64,000 nt of DNA from NCBI RefSeq assembly GCF_007678455.1, contig NZ_VEEP01000007.1, forward strand, positions 130,541 through 194,540, given 5' to 3'. The position numbers and the translations under genes were made by a program. This DNA comes from Cytobacillus oceanisediminis 2691. Lineage in GTDB: Bacteria; Bacillota; Bacilli; Bacillales; Cytobacillaceae. Under the pieces are notes generated by a model. That model saw only the letters and a program-made list of their open reading frames with translations. It was not told where the DNA came from and searched no databases. Position 1 is the first letter of the stretch. The number at the start of each line of letters is the position of its first letter. Shown here one piece after another: positions 33,818-42,565 of the stretch.

Positions 33818-33932
33818 ATTTTGGAATTAGAGCAGCACCCGGCACCGGGGTTTTTTACTTTTAAAAAATATGGTGTGGGGTATAAAAGAATGAACTCTTC
33901 ATAAACCTATTAAAAATGAAGGAGGAATTCAT

Positions 33933-35318
33933 ATGTATTTCAAATCATTTTTTGATGACCAGCTAGCACATATGTCGTACTTGATCGGCTGCCAGAGGAC
34001 GGGCGAGGCGCTTGTCATCGACCCGGCAAGGAATATCCAGCCTTATCTGGATATCGCAAAAAAAGAAGGATTCAATATTTCAGCCGCAACCGAAACCCAT
34101 ATTCATGCGGATTATCTGTCAGGAGCAAGGGAGCTTGCTCACCACCATGGCGCCAAGCTGTATGTATCAGATGAAGGGGATAAGGACTGGAAATATCAAT
34201 ATGTCGACCAGTATGAGCATGAATTGCTGACTGAGGGCTCGACTTTCAATATTGGGAATATTTATTTTGAAGTGATCCACACGCCAGGACATACGCCGGA
34301 AAGCATCTCATTCCTGCTGACGGATAAGGGCGGCGGTGCCAATGAACCAATGGGCATCTTTACGGGCGACTTCCTGTTTGTAGGCGATGTCGGCCGTCCT
34401 GACCTTCTCGAAAAAGCAGCTGGCATCAAGGATACATCGGAAGCAGGCGCCCGCCAGATGTACGAATCGCTCCGCAAAGTGGAAAACCTGTCTGACTTCC
34501 TGCAAATATGGCCAGCACACGGAGCAGGAAGCGCCTGTGGAAAATCCCTAGGCGCGGTGCCAATGTCGACATTAGGCTATGAAAAAAAATTCAACTGGGC
34601 TTTCCAGATCAAAGAAGAGGACCAATTTGTTCAGGAGCTGCTAGCCGGACAACCAGAGCCTCCGAAATACTTCGCTCAGATGAAAAAGCTGAACAAGGAA
34701 GGCCCTGAATTGCTCAGACGCGAGGAAACCCCTGAAGTGTCATTGTCCGACACAGGGAATGCTGCAGTCGTAGATACCCGGCAGGCAAGTGACTATGCCG
34801 CGGGGCATGCAGAAGGAACGATCAACATTCCATACAATAAATCCTTCGCAAACTGGGCAGGCTGGCTATTAAGCTATGGCCAGGACATCGTATTGATCGC
34901 AGAACCGGAAAAACTGCCTGATGTGAAAAAATCCCTGCAATCAATCGGTCTTGACCAGGTAACCGGGTATGTTGATCCGGAAGAGCTCGGAGGAAGCCAC
35001 GAGGAATATAAGTCTGTAACTGCCAGCGAGGCAAAAGAGCTAATGGAAGACGAAAACTACTTTGTCATCGACGTCCGCAACCAGAGCGAATGGGACAGCG
35101 GCCATATCCCCGGTGCCCATCATATGATGCTCGGCAACCTGACCGACAAGCTTGACGAAGTGCCAAAAGACAAGAAAATCATCGCCCATTGCCAATCAGG
35201 AGCACGCTCTGCCATCGGAACAAGCCTGCTGCTGAAAAATGACTTCAAGGATGTATTAAACCTCGAAGGCGGCTTCTCCGCATGGGAACAAGAAGGATTG
35301 CCTGTTAAAAAAGATTAA
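33933..35318 (+). CDS. cstB: CstB-like persulfide dioxygenase-rhodanese
   Basis: This 461-aa protein has three parts. The N-terminal metallo-beta-lactamase/ETHE1-type dioxygenase domain (about residues 1-240) has THIHADYLSGA, IHTPGHTPES and FTGDFLFVGDVGRPDL. A degenerate rhodanese domain (about 265-345) has no active-site Cys where one is expected. A C-terminal rhodanese domain (about 365-461) has a complete loop AHCQSGARSA. This order, with the Cys-less middle domain, is the architecture of staphylococcal CstB, which converts persulfides to thiosulfate. The HxHxDH motif ends in Tyr instead of His, which suits a mononuclear iron site. AAGGAGG supports ATG 33933. Confidence 0.88.
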   Translation: MYFKSFFDDQLAHMSYLIGCQRTGEALVIDPARNIQPYLDIAKKEGFNISAATETHIHADYLSGARELAHHHGAKLYVSDEGDKDWKYQYVDQYEHELLTEGSTFNIGNIYFEVIHTPGHTPESISFLLTDKGGGANEPMGIFTGDFLFVGDVGRPDLLEKAAGIKDTSEAGARQMYESLRKVENLSDFLQIWPAHGAGSACGKSLGAVPMSTLGYEKKFNWAFQIKEEDQFVQELLAGQPEPPKYFAQMKKLNKEGPELLRREETPEVSLSDTGNAAVVDTRQASDYAAGHAEGTINIPYNKSFANWAGWLLSYGQDIVLIAEPEKLPDVKKSLQSIGLDQVTGYVDPEELGGSHEEYKSVTASEAKELMEDENYFVIDVRNQSEWDSGHIPGAHHMMLGNLTDKLDEVPKDKKIIAHCQSGARSAIGTSLLLKNDFKDVLNLEGGFSAWEQEGLPVKKD

Positions 35319-35325
35319 GACCAGA

Positions 35326-35360
35326 GCCAGCTCATTCTGTGAGCTGGCTTCTTTTTTTTA
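35326..35360 (+). terminator. Intrinsic terminator after the cstB-like gene
   Basis: GCCAGCTCA ttctg TGAGCTGGC followed by TTCTTTTTTTT. Confidence 0.9.
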
Positions 35361-35411
35361 CAAGAGTTAGTGCTGATGCATGTGAATGTGAAAAAGCAAA
35401 GCTCCCTTGTT

Positions 35412-35840
35412 TGTAAGAATATAATAGTTGTCACCAATAGAGGTTATTGGAGCCTTGATTTGTAAGAATATAGGAGAACTGGGTCACCAATAGAGCGTAT
35501 TGAGGCCTTGATTTGTAAGAATATAGGAGAATCGTGTCACCAATAGAGCGTATTGGGACCTTGATTTGTAAGAATATAGGAGAATCGTGTCACCAATAGA
35601 GCGTATTGGGGCCTTGATTTGTAAGAATATAGGAGAATTGTGTCACCAATAGAGCGTGTTGGGACCTTGATTTGTAAGAATATAGGAGAACCGTGACACC
35701 AATAGGGTGTATTGGGACTTTGATTTGTAAGAATATAGGAGAATCTTGTCACCAATAGGGCGTATTGGAGCTGTGATTTGTAAGAATATAGTAGGGTCGT
35801 GGCATCAATACAGCTTATAGGAACCCTAATTTTTAAAGAG
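35412..35840. repeat. 53-bp tandem array, CCAATA/TATTGG hairpin type (eight units)
   Basis: TAAGAATATA starts at 35414, 35463, 35516, 35569, 35622, 35675, 35728 and 35781: one 49-bp step, then six exact 53-bp steps, with a decayed ninth unit. Each unit holds a compact hairpin CCAATA gagcg TATTGG and the text TTGATTTGTAAGAATATAGGAGAATCGTG. It lies between the cstB terminator and the response-regulator gene. A spurious minus-strand reading frame crosses it. Confidence 0.93.
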
Positions 35841-35989
35841 ACTAGGAAAAAGAGGTAATTGTCCCTTTTAATCATGAACAAACTATGTCCAATCCATTAA
35901 ATAATCTGTAACATTACCCTAATCAGTTGATTATGTTCCTGTTGCGCTATAATTTAGAGATAACAGATTTCGTAATAGAGGGGATTGCC

Positions 35990-36688
35990 GTGAAAATATT
36001 AGTGATTGAGGATAATGAGAGTGTGTGCGCGATGATTGAGATGTTTTTTTCGAAAGAGGGCATTGAAGGCAGGTTTGTGAATGATGGCCTAGAGGGTTAT
36101 GAGGCTTATAAAAATGAGGATTGGGATTTAATGATTGTCGACTGGATGCTGCCGGGGATGGATGGTGTCACCTTATGCAGGAAGATCAGGCAGGAGGGCA
36201 GTGATATTCCCATTATCATGCTGACGGCAAAGGACAGTGAGTCGGACCAGGTTCTTGGGCTTGAAATGGGGGCGGATGATTATGTGACGAAGCCGTTCAG
36301 TCCGCTGGCTTTGATGGCGAGGATCAAGGCTGTGGCACGCCGTTACCAAAAACAGAAGCCTGACGAGAACAGCGATGTCGGGACAAGCCGGCTGAAAATC
36401 AACAAAGAAACACGTGAGGTGAGCCTGGACGGCAAGCCAGTGACGAATTTGACACCAAAAGAGTTTGACCTGCTCCTGCTTTTCGCCCAGCATCCGCGTC
36501 AGGTGTTTACGAGGGAACAGCTTCTCGAGCGTGTCTGGGGTTATCAGTTTTACGGAGATGAGCGTACGGTCGATGTCCATATCAAGCGTTTAAGGAAGAA
36601 GCTTGGCACAGCTGAACAGCCATTCTTCCACACTGTATGGGGAGTCGGCTATAAATTCGACGAATGTGTTGATGGGCATGAAGGTTAA
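35990..36688 (+). CDS. OmpR-family response regulator
   Basis: This 232-aa protein starts at GTG 35990 (GAGGGGATT upstream), which places the receiver motif KILVIEDNES at the N-terminus as usual. The phospho-Asp is in LMIVDWMLPGMDG; Thr in IMLTAKDS and Lys in VTKPFSPLAL complete the switch. The winged-helix domain ends in WGVGYKFDE. It overlaps the kinase gene. Targets are unknown. Confidence 0.93.
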   Translation: MKILVIEDNESVCAMIEMFFSKEGIEGRFVNDGLEGYEAYKNEDWDLMIVDWMLPGMDGVTLCRKIRQEGSDIPIIMLTAKDSESDQVLGLEMGADDYVTKPFSPLALMARIKAVARRYQKQKPDENSDVGTSRLKINKETREVSLDGKPVTNLTPKEFDLLLLFAQHPRQVFTREQLLERVWGYQFYGDERTVDVHIKRLRKKLGTAEQPFFHTVWGVGYKFDECVDGHEG

Positions 36689-38084
36689 GTATATCTACCA
36701 GCAATTCCTCAGCCATATCAGCATTATCATTGTCGCTTTCCTCATCCTTAGTCTTGTTTTCACACAATATGTTGAAACACTGGTCTATAAAAACAAGACG
36801 GAGGAGCTGGTTTCCTATGGTGAGAATATCCTGCGGGATCTCGACCGGGGTAGGGAACAGCCGGACCAGGTGATCAACCAGTATGCCCGCGTCCTGTTTG
36901 GACGTGATATCCAATTCAGTGTGTTTGATGAAAATATCCAGCTGCTGAATCCCATCCGGTGGAGAGGGCCGGCGATTGAATTATCGGAAAAAGAGTGGAG
37001 CCAGCTTACAAACGGAAAACCGATTGTGAAAAATTATGACCTTGAAAGGTATGACCGTGCTGTGACCTTGGTTGTTTTGCCATATTTGGACCGCGGGAAT
37101 TTCGTTGGCGGCATTCTCCTTACCTCTCCAATCAGCGGGACACGGGAAATGATTACCGAAATCAATAAGTATTTGTTTTATACGATGCTGATTGGCCTTG
37201 GCGTTTCGTTTTTGCTGAGCTGGGTGTTATCGCGAATTCACGTCAACAGGATCAAAAAGCTCCAGGAAGCAACATCGGCCGTCTCAGCTGGGGACTATAC
37301 TGTAAAAGTACCAAGTTCGGATTTTGATGAGATTGGCGAGTTGGCAAATGATTTTAACGGCATGGTCGACAGGCTGAATGAATCAAAATCCGAAATCGAG
37401 AACCTGGAGAACCGGCGGCGCCAGTTTATGTCCGATGTGTCACATGAATTGAGGACGCCGCTCACGACCATCAGCGGGATCATCGAAGGCCTGAGGAATA
37501 ATATGATTCCCGAGGCGGAAAAAGAGCGGGGAATCAACCTGGTCAGCCAGGAAACGAAGCGGCTGATCAGACTCGTCAATGAGAATCTTGATTATGATAA
37601 GATCCGTTCAAACCAGGTTCAGCTTGTAAAAGAAGATATTGAACTGATCGAAGTGCTCGAAATCATCCAGGATCAGCTCGGATTGCAGGCAGAGGAACGC
37701 AATAATAGAATCGAGATCGAGGCAGAGGAAGCGGCGATGGTCCATGCTGATTATGACCGTCTCGTCCAGATTTTGATCAATATTACGAAAAACAGCATCC
37801 AGTTCACGGATAACGGAACAGTCTGGCTCCGTGGCAGGATGAAAGGCAGCACAACGGTGATTGAGATAGAGGACACTGGCATCGGTATTGAACCGGCCGA
37901 AATTGAAAAAATCTGGCATCGTTTTTACAAAGCCGATATCTCGAGGACGAGCAATCCGTTTGGGGAATTCGGTCTCGGTTTGTCCATCGTCAAACAGCTG
38001 GTGCAGATGCATGCCGGGAAGATTTCTGTGGAAAGCGAGCATGGAAAAGGGACCAGGTTTGTGATTGAGCTCCCTTTTCGCTAA
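36678..38084 (+). CDS. Sensor histidine kinase with extracytoplasmic domain
   Basis: This 468-aa protein has TM1 (about residues 10-30), an extracytoplasmic sensor domain of about 130 residues, TM2 (about 165-185), HAMP (DYTVKVPSSDFDEIGEL), HisKA with DVSHELRTPLTTISG, and HATPase_c with N-box IINITKNSI-like sequence and GLGLSIVKQLV. ATG 36678 is preferred over ATG 36672; both lie inside the end of the regulator gene, so the two are coupled. The ligand is unknown. Confidence 0.92.
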   Translation: MKVKYIYQQFLSHISIIIVAFLILSLVFTQYVETLVYKNKTEELVSYGENILRDLDRGREQPDQVINQYARVLFGRDIQFSVFDENIQLLNPIRWRGPAIELSEKEWSQLTNGKPIVKNYDLERYDRAVTLVVLPYLDRGNFVGGILLTSPISGTREMITEINKYLFYTMLIGLGVSFLLSWVLSRIHVNRIKKLQEATSAVSAGDYTVKVPSSDFDEIGELANDFNGMVDRLNESKSEIENLENRRRQFMSDVSHELRTPLTTISGIIEGLRNNMIPEAEKERGINLVSQETKRLIRLVNENLDYDKIRSNQVQLVKEDIELIEVLEIIQDQLGLQAEERNNRIEIEAEEAAMVHADYDRLVQILINITKNSIQFTDNGTVWLRGRMKGSTTVIEIEDTGIGIEPAEIEKIWHRFYKADISRTSNPFGEFGLGLSIVKQLVQMHAGKISVESEHGKGTRFVIELPFR

Positions 38085-38144
38085 GATAATAAAGAAGCTG
38101 TGGGCATTGCCCCCGGCTTTTGCTATTGGAAAGGGTGAACCGAC

Positions 38145-39128
38145 ATGGTGCGTTTCGGAGTGGTAGGAACAAATTGGATTACGGAAGCGTTTATTAAAGG
38201 AGCACGCCATCAGAAGGATTTTAAGCTGGCTGCAGTATATTCCCGTTCAGAGGACCGTGCTGCGGACTTTGCAGGGAAGTTCGGAGTGGATACCGTTTTT
38301 ACAGACCTGGAAGAGATGGCGAAAAGCGATGCCATTGATGCTGTCTACCTTGCCAGCCCAAATTCTTTGCATGCCAGCCAGGCGATCATGCTAATGGAAA
38401 ATGGCAAGCATGTTCTTTGTGAAAAAGCGATCGCGTCTAACAGCCGCGAACTGAACGATATGATCCGAGCGGCAAAAGAAAATCAAGTTGTTTTGATGGA
38501 GGCGCTGAAATCGACCTTGATGCCGAACTTCAAGGCAGTCCAGCAAAACCTGGGCAAAATTGGCACAATCAGAAGGTACTTCGCAAGCTATTGCCAGTAT
38601 TCTTCCCGCTATGACAAATATAAAGAAGGTACCGTCCTGAACGCATTTAACCCGGAATTCTCGGCAGGTTCGCTGATGGATATCGGTATTTACTGCATTT
38701 ATCCGCTCGTTGTCTTGTTTGGAGAGCCAAAGTCTATCCAGGCAAATGGCTACATACTTGAGTCAGGAGTTGATGGGGAAGGAAGCCTGATTTTGAAGTA
38801 TGATGAAATGGATGCTGTCATCATGTTTTCGAAAATCACTGATTCAACACTCCCTTCTGAAATACACGGTGAGAACGGCTGCATCAGGATTGATAAAATC
38901 AGCACTCCTACAAAAGTAGAAATCCTTTACCGTGATGGAAGCAGTGAAGATCTGTCAGTAAAACAGCTTGAGGATAATATGTTTTATGAAGCAGAGGAAT
39001 TCATTACATTGATCCAGCAAGGAAAACTGGAGTCGGTAAACAATTCGCTTGAAAACTCAAGGATCACCATGAAAATCCTTGATGAAGCCAGATTGCAAAT
39101 GGGTGTCAGCTTCCCGAGCGACAAATAG
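38145..39128 (+). CDS. Gfo/Idh/MocA-family oxidoreductase
   Basis: This 327-aa protein has an N-terminal NAD(P)-binding Rossmann domain (FGVVGTNWITEAFIKGA) and the family motif HVLCEKAIASN near residue 87, whose Glu-Lys pair replaces the usual catalytic EKP. The second half is the C-terminal dimer/substrate domain. Members oxidise or reduce sugars, inositols or related polyols. Start ATG 38145 has AAAGGGTGA upstream. It is followed by a strong terminator. Confidence 0.9.
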   Translation: MVRFGVVGTNWITEAFIKGARHQKDFKLAAVYSRSEDRAADFAGKFGVDTVFTDLEEMAKSDAIDAVYLASPNSLHASQAIMLMENGKHVLCEKAIASNSRELNDMIRAAKENQVVLMEALKSTLMPNFKAVQQNLGKIGTIRRYFASYCQYSSRYDKYKEGTVLNAFNPEFSAGSLMDIGIYCIYPLVVLFGEPKSIQANGYILESGVDGEGSLILKYDEMDAVIMFSKITDSTLPSEIHGENGCIRIDKISTPTKVEILYRDGSSEDLSVKQLEDNMFYEAEEFITLIQQGKLESVNNSLENSRITMKILDEARLQMGVSFPSDK

Positions 39129-39130
39129 AA

Positions 39131-39168
39131 AACAGGCAGGTGCTGCTAAGTGCACCTGCCTGTTTTTC
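39131..39168. terminator. Terminator between converging oxidoreductase and lactonase genes
   Basis: AACAGGCAGGTGC tgctaagt GCACCTGCCTGTT with T5 is a 13-bp perfect stem. Confidence 0.9.
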
Positions 39169-39196
39169 ATGGTATCGGCTGTTTATGGAACGATCC

Positions 39197-40252
39197 TTAG
39201 TAATGTAAAAATTTTACGCAGACAGGGTCCGGGACTTGCACATCAGACTGTAATAATGTCAATCTGCCTGTTTCTGTGTTACGAGAATAAAGCGTGACAT
39301 TGCTGGAATTCTGGTTGGCGGCAATCAGGAATTTCTCGCTTGGGTCAAGCATAAAATCCCTTGGCCAATTGCCTTCAGTTGAAGTGTGTTCAACAAAGGT
39401 GAGCTTGAAGCTTTCTGGATCCACCTTGAAAACGGCAATACTGTCATGGCCGCGATTGGCAGCGTAGATGTAGTTTCCGTCAGAAGAAATATGGATGGCA
39501 CTTCCCTGATTGTTTTCGGTGAAGTCTGCTGGCAAGGTTGTGATTGTCTGAAGTTGTTCAAAGCTTCCATCTTCAACATTGTATTTTAAGACAAGCACCT
39601 CAGAGCTGAATTCTGTCATCAGATAGGCAATTGTGTTGTTTGGATGGAAAACAAGATGTCTTGGACCGCTTCCTGGTGCAATATTCAATACACTCTTTTC
39701 AATCAGCTGACCGTTGTCCAGGGTGTAGGTGATCAGTTGGTCGATGCCAAGGTCGATCACTGCCGCATATTTCCCGTCAGGAGTGAAGCCGGCATAATGC
39801 GTGTGCGCTTTTTCCTGCCGCTCATCCGGTCCTGAACCCTCATGGACCACGCTTGATAACACATTTTCAATACTGCCGGTTTCAGCGTTCAGCAGATAAG
39901 AATCTGCAGTCCCTTTATGGTAATTAGCGGATAAAAGCAGAGTGTTTTCCGGGTTCACGCTCACATGGCAGGGAGATGCTCCTGGAGCAAGCTGTGAATC
40001 GATGAAAGATAATTTTCCGGAGTCAAGAATGTTGAAGCCTGCAACTCCTCCGGAATCACCTTCTTTTGCGACTGCATAAAGGAAGCGGTTGTCATCGCTG
40101 ATTGTCAGGTAAGTAGGGTTTTCCAGAGCTGCAGCTGGTTCCACATCAAGGATTTTTCCATTTGCCGCATCCAATGTGAAAGAATAGATCCCCTCGCTGT
40201 TGCCTTTTGTATAGGTACCGAAATAGCCTTTGAACTTTTCATGGGTTGCCAT
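39197..40252 (-). CDS. Lactonase family beta-propeller (6-phosphogluconolactonase-like)
   Basis: This 351-aa, seven-bladed propeller protein of the YkgB/Pgl (lactonase, 3-carboxymuconate cyclase-like) family contains GYFGTYTKGNSEGIY at the N-terminus and KAHTHYAGFTPDGKYAAVID. ATG 40252 with GGAGG eight bases upstream is used; an upstream TTG is less likely. Relatives hydrolyse 6-phosphogluconolactone in the pentose phosphate pathway, but the family is broad, so the substrate remains open. Confidence 0.88.
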   Translation of the reverse strand: MATHEKFKGYFGTYTKGNSEGIYSFTLDAANGKILDVEPAAALENPTYLTISDDNRFLYAVAKEGDSGGVAGFNILDSGKLSFIDSQLAPGASPCHVSVNPENTLLLSANYHKGTADSYLLNAETGSIENVLSSVVHEGSGPDERQEKAHTHYAGFTPDGKYAAVIDLGIDQLITYTLDNGQLIEKSVLNIAPGSGPRHLVFHPNNTIAYLMTEFSSEVLVLKYNVEDGSFEQLQTITTLPADFTENNQGSAIHISSDGNYIYAANRGHDSIAVFKVDPESFKLTFVEHTSTEGNWPRDFMLDPSEKFLIAANQNSSNVTLYSRNTETGRLTLLQSDVQVPDPVCVKFLHY

Positions 40253-40471
40253 TATGAATGCCTCCAATTTAATTCGCGTTAATACTATGGTTTATAGTCT
40301 AGCAAAAAAATCATGGCAGACAAAATGTTACGTCCACCATGGTAATGGGTAAAATAAACATGAGCATTTTTGGTATTGGGATGTTAGGTTTTCTGACGAA
40401 AATCTGGACTTTGGACTTTAGAAGGGATATGCTCTTTTTTGAATAGTTTTTCGTGAATTAGGAGGGTTATC

Positions 40472-41293
40472 ATGAGCTTTCAAAAGCAGATAATTGAAGA
40501 TTTGAATGTGCAGCCGCAAATTGATCCCCAGCAAGAAATCAGGAAAAGAATCGATTTTTTGAAGGAATATTTGCTTACATCAAGGGCGAAAGGGTTCGTT
40601 CTAGGCATCAGCGGCGGCCAGGATTCCACTCTGGCGGGGAAACTTGCGCAAATGGCTGCGGAGGAATTGCGGTCAGAAGGCAAGGATGCCAAATTCGTCG
40701 CTGTCAGACTTCCTTATGCGGTGCAAAAAGATGAGGATGATGCTCAGAAAGCACTGGAATTCATCAAGCCGGATCAAACGATCACCTTCAATATCCAGCC
40801 TGCTGTCGACACCTTCAATACCCAGTTCGAGGAAGCGATTGGCGAGAAGATGACAGACTTTAACAAAGGAAATGCAAAGGCAAGGATCCGGATGATCACC
40901 CAATATGCTATCGGCGGGCAGGACGGCTTGCTGGTGATTGGGACAGACCATGCTGCTGAAGCAGTAACCGGATTTTTCACAAAATACGGGGATGGAGGAG
41001 CTGACCTGCTGCCGCTTACCGGCTTGAACAAGCGCCAGGGCAGGGAACTGCTCAAAGCATTGAATGCAGAATCAAGACTGTATCTGAAAGAGCCTACCGC
41101 TGACCTTTTAGACAACAAGCCGCTTCAATCGGATGAAACCGAACTTGGCGTCAGCTATGAAGTAATCGATGATTATCTTGAAGGAAAGCAGATTGATGAA
41201 CCAGCAGCAGCCAAAATTGAGGGCAGATATCTTGCTTCAGAGCATAAACGGCATGTTCCAGCGTCCATGTTTGATTCATGGTGGAAGGAATAA
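40472..41293 (+). CDS. nadE: Ammonia-dependent NAD+ synthetase
   Basis: This 273-aa protein has the PP-loop ATP-pyrophosphatase motif [14 protein letters not shown] near residue 45 and family motifs [20 protein letters not shown] and [10 protein letters not shown]. Its length matches Bacillus NadE. It amidates deamido-NAD+ with ammonia and ATP in the cytoplasm as the last step of NAD biosynthesis. Start ATG 40472 follows AGGAGGGT. Single gene with its own terminator. Confidence 0.95.
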   Translation: MSFQKQIIEDLNVQPQIDPQQEIRKRIDFLKEYLLTSRAKGFVLGISGGQDSTLAGKLAQMAAEELRSEGKDAKFVAVRLPYAVQKDEDDAQKALEFIKPDQTITFNIQPAVDTFNTQFEEAIGEKMTDFNKGNAKARIRMITQYAIGGQDGLLVIGTDHAAEAVTGFFTKYGDGGADLLPLTGLNKRQGRELLKALNAESRLYLKEPTADLLDNKPLQSDETELGVSYEVIDDYLEGKQIDEPAAAKIEGRYLASEHKRHVPASMFDSWWKE

Positions 41294-41297
41294 GCAC

Positions 41298-41345
41298 AAA
41301 AAAGGCCTGGCTAAGATTTTCGATCAAAAGCCAGGCTTTCCTTTT
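41298..41345. terminator. Terminator between nadE and the coiled-coil gene
   Basis: GCCTGGCT and AGCCAGGC pair around a 16-nt loop with A-run and T-run flanks. It suits both converging genes. Confidence 0.8.
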
Positions 41346-41689
41346 TATTCAGTTTGCGCAATAGCTAACTGTGGCGCATCCTCTTTGTCTGTCACTTTGT
41401 CGATTTTATCGGTGAACATCTGGAAGACCCGCTTTTTTTCTTCCAACTCCTTGATATACTCTTTCAAATCATTGAATTTCTCCTCAAATGGCTGATGATA
41501 CAATTCGCGAATCTTCCTGTTCAGGTCCGGATTCACTGTCGACTGGACAACCTGCTTCGTGATGTTAAATTTATATGTATACACTTTAAGCTCATTTTTT
41601 ACTTCGTCATACTCCGCATCTATTTCTTTAAGAATCTCTTCAATTTCTGCTTTCCATTCATCTAGCGACTTTTTAACATGCTGTTCCAT
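41345..41689 (-). CDS. Small coiled-coil protein, unknown
   Basis: This 114-aa, highly charged, almost entirely helical protein has heptad-like stretches (EIEEILKEIDAEYDEVKNEL; YIKELEEKKRVFQMF). No cysteine and no membrane segment. Start ATG 41689 is supported by GGAGGATCC. I do not recognise the family. It converges on nadE and has the c-di-GMP riboswitch divergently behind it. Confidence 0.78.
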   Translation of the reverse strand: MEQHVKKSLDEWKAEIEEILKEIDAEYDEVKNELKVYTYKFNITKQVVQSTVNPDLNRKIRELYHQPFEEKFNDLKEYIKELEEKKRVFQMFTDKIDKVTDKEDAPQLAIAQTE

Positions 41690-41936
41690 AAGGATCCTCC
41701 TGCCATTCGCCTGTAATAAAGCTTCTTCCTTTTATTCTAGCAACTGAACTTTACATAGAGATTGCTGGGATATTACATTGTGAAAACAATGCGCTAATCA
41801 AAGTTGGCGCCTGAAAGGGTTGTCTATCTTTCATGCGATCACAAAGTTATAGGAAATTAGACTCATCTTTGTAATTAATTGGCGAATTTTGTTGAAAGTA
41901 TGGTTCTAAAGTTTTATATTTTAAGTAGAACTGAAA

Positions 41937-42110
41937 AAGGCAAACTTATCGAAAGGTGAGGACGCAAAGCCACGAGTCTAAGGCCATGCTGCTAGGATAG
42001 TCGGGTTGCCAATAAAAGATCGGATGAGTATAGAACATATCGGTGAATGGTATTGGTTGACTGTTTGCCAAAGGAAATCCGCCGTCTTTTTTGGAGGGTT
42101 TTTTTTATTC
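41937..42110 (+). ncRNA. Cyclic di-GMP-I (GEMM-I) riboswitch with downstream terminator
   Basis: The aptamer (about 41937-42010) shows the GEMM-I sequence: AAAGGCAAACTTATCGAAAG, GGTGAGGACGCAAAGCCAC, GAGTCTAAGG and closing TCGGGTTGCC. About 65 bp later AATCCGCC and GGAGGGTT form a stem with T8 (42078-42110), a likely terminator platform. The first gene downstream is the small orphan at 42288. The class binds the bacterial second messenger c-di-GMP. Confidence 0.92.
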
Positions 42111-42287
42111 TTCCTGGTCCATTCTGCACAATCATGCAAAAAGAACTGAATTTTACGTTTGCCGAGTGTGAGAAAGGATAAATAAAACTTAAGCATCTTG
42201 ACAGGACGAGTGAAAATAATCCTTTTGGCAGGTTTTGTTTTTGGGACAAAGGATTTTTGAAAAATAGAATGGAAGGTGGAGGAAACG

Positions 42288-42512
42288 TTGACTGTTTTGT
42301 TTGGGACGGTAGAGTACTTTGAACGGGAGATTGAGTTTCATTTAACAGATGTTGAAAAAAGGGAAAGGTTCCAGGAAGAAATTCAGCAGATACAAATGAA
42401 GCTGGAAGAAGAGCTTCGGAATGATTTCATCTGTGACGAGAGGCTAAGAAGGGAATGCCTTGAGAATCTATCAAATGCATGCAGTAAATTAACTGAAGAT
42501 TATGTAGTTTGA
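42288..42512 (+). CDS. 74-aa acidic helical protein downstream of the c-di-GMP riboswitch
   Basis: TTG 42288 is placed well after AAGGTGGAGG; GTG 42276 would start inside the ribosome-binding site. The product is 74 residues, rich in Glu and Arg, mostly helical, with two Cys (RNDFICDERL and LSNACSKL). No family is recognised. It is the only plausible gene that the GEMM-I riboswitch could control on this strand, and a strong terminator follows 17 bp after the stop. Confidence 0.7.
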   Translation: MTVLFGTVEYFEREIEFHLTDVEKRERFQEEIQQIQMKLEEELRNDFICDERLRRECLENLSNACSKLTEDYVV

Positions 42513-42528
42513 TAACTACTAAAATATG

Positions 42529-42558
42529 AAAGCCTGTGGTGCGGACCACAGGCTTTTT
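42529..42558. terminator. Terminator shared by the 74-aa gene and the thiolase gene
   Basis: AAAGCCTGTGGT gcgg ACCACAGGCTTT with T-run is a 12-bp perfect stem. Confidence 0.9.
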
Positions 42559-42565
42559 GTATTGA

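Noticed and set aside
33868-33883. Second CsoR/CstR-like operator before the cstB-like gene (ATATGGTGTGGGGTAT)
   Set aside because: The right half GGTAT fits but the left half has two mismatches; too weak to list as a site, though it lies at a possible TATAAA -10.
35537-35881. Minus-strand 114-aa reading frame with repeated Ser-Tyr-rich segments
   Set aside because: It lies wholly inside the 53-bp array; the period is not a multiple of three, so repeats appear in shifting frames, and there is no ribosome-binding site.
41978-42249. Two overlapping minus-strand reading frames of 72 and 85 aa
   Set aside because: They cross the c-di-GMP riboswitch and its terminator on the opposite strand and have no ribosome-binding site.
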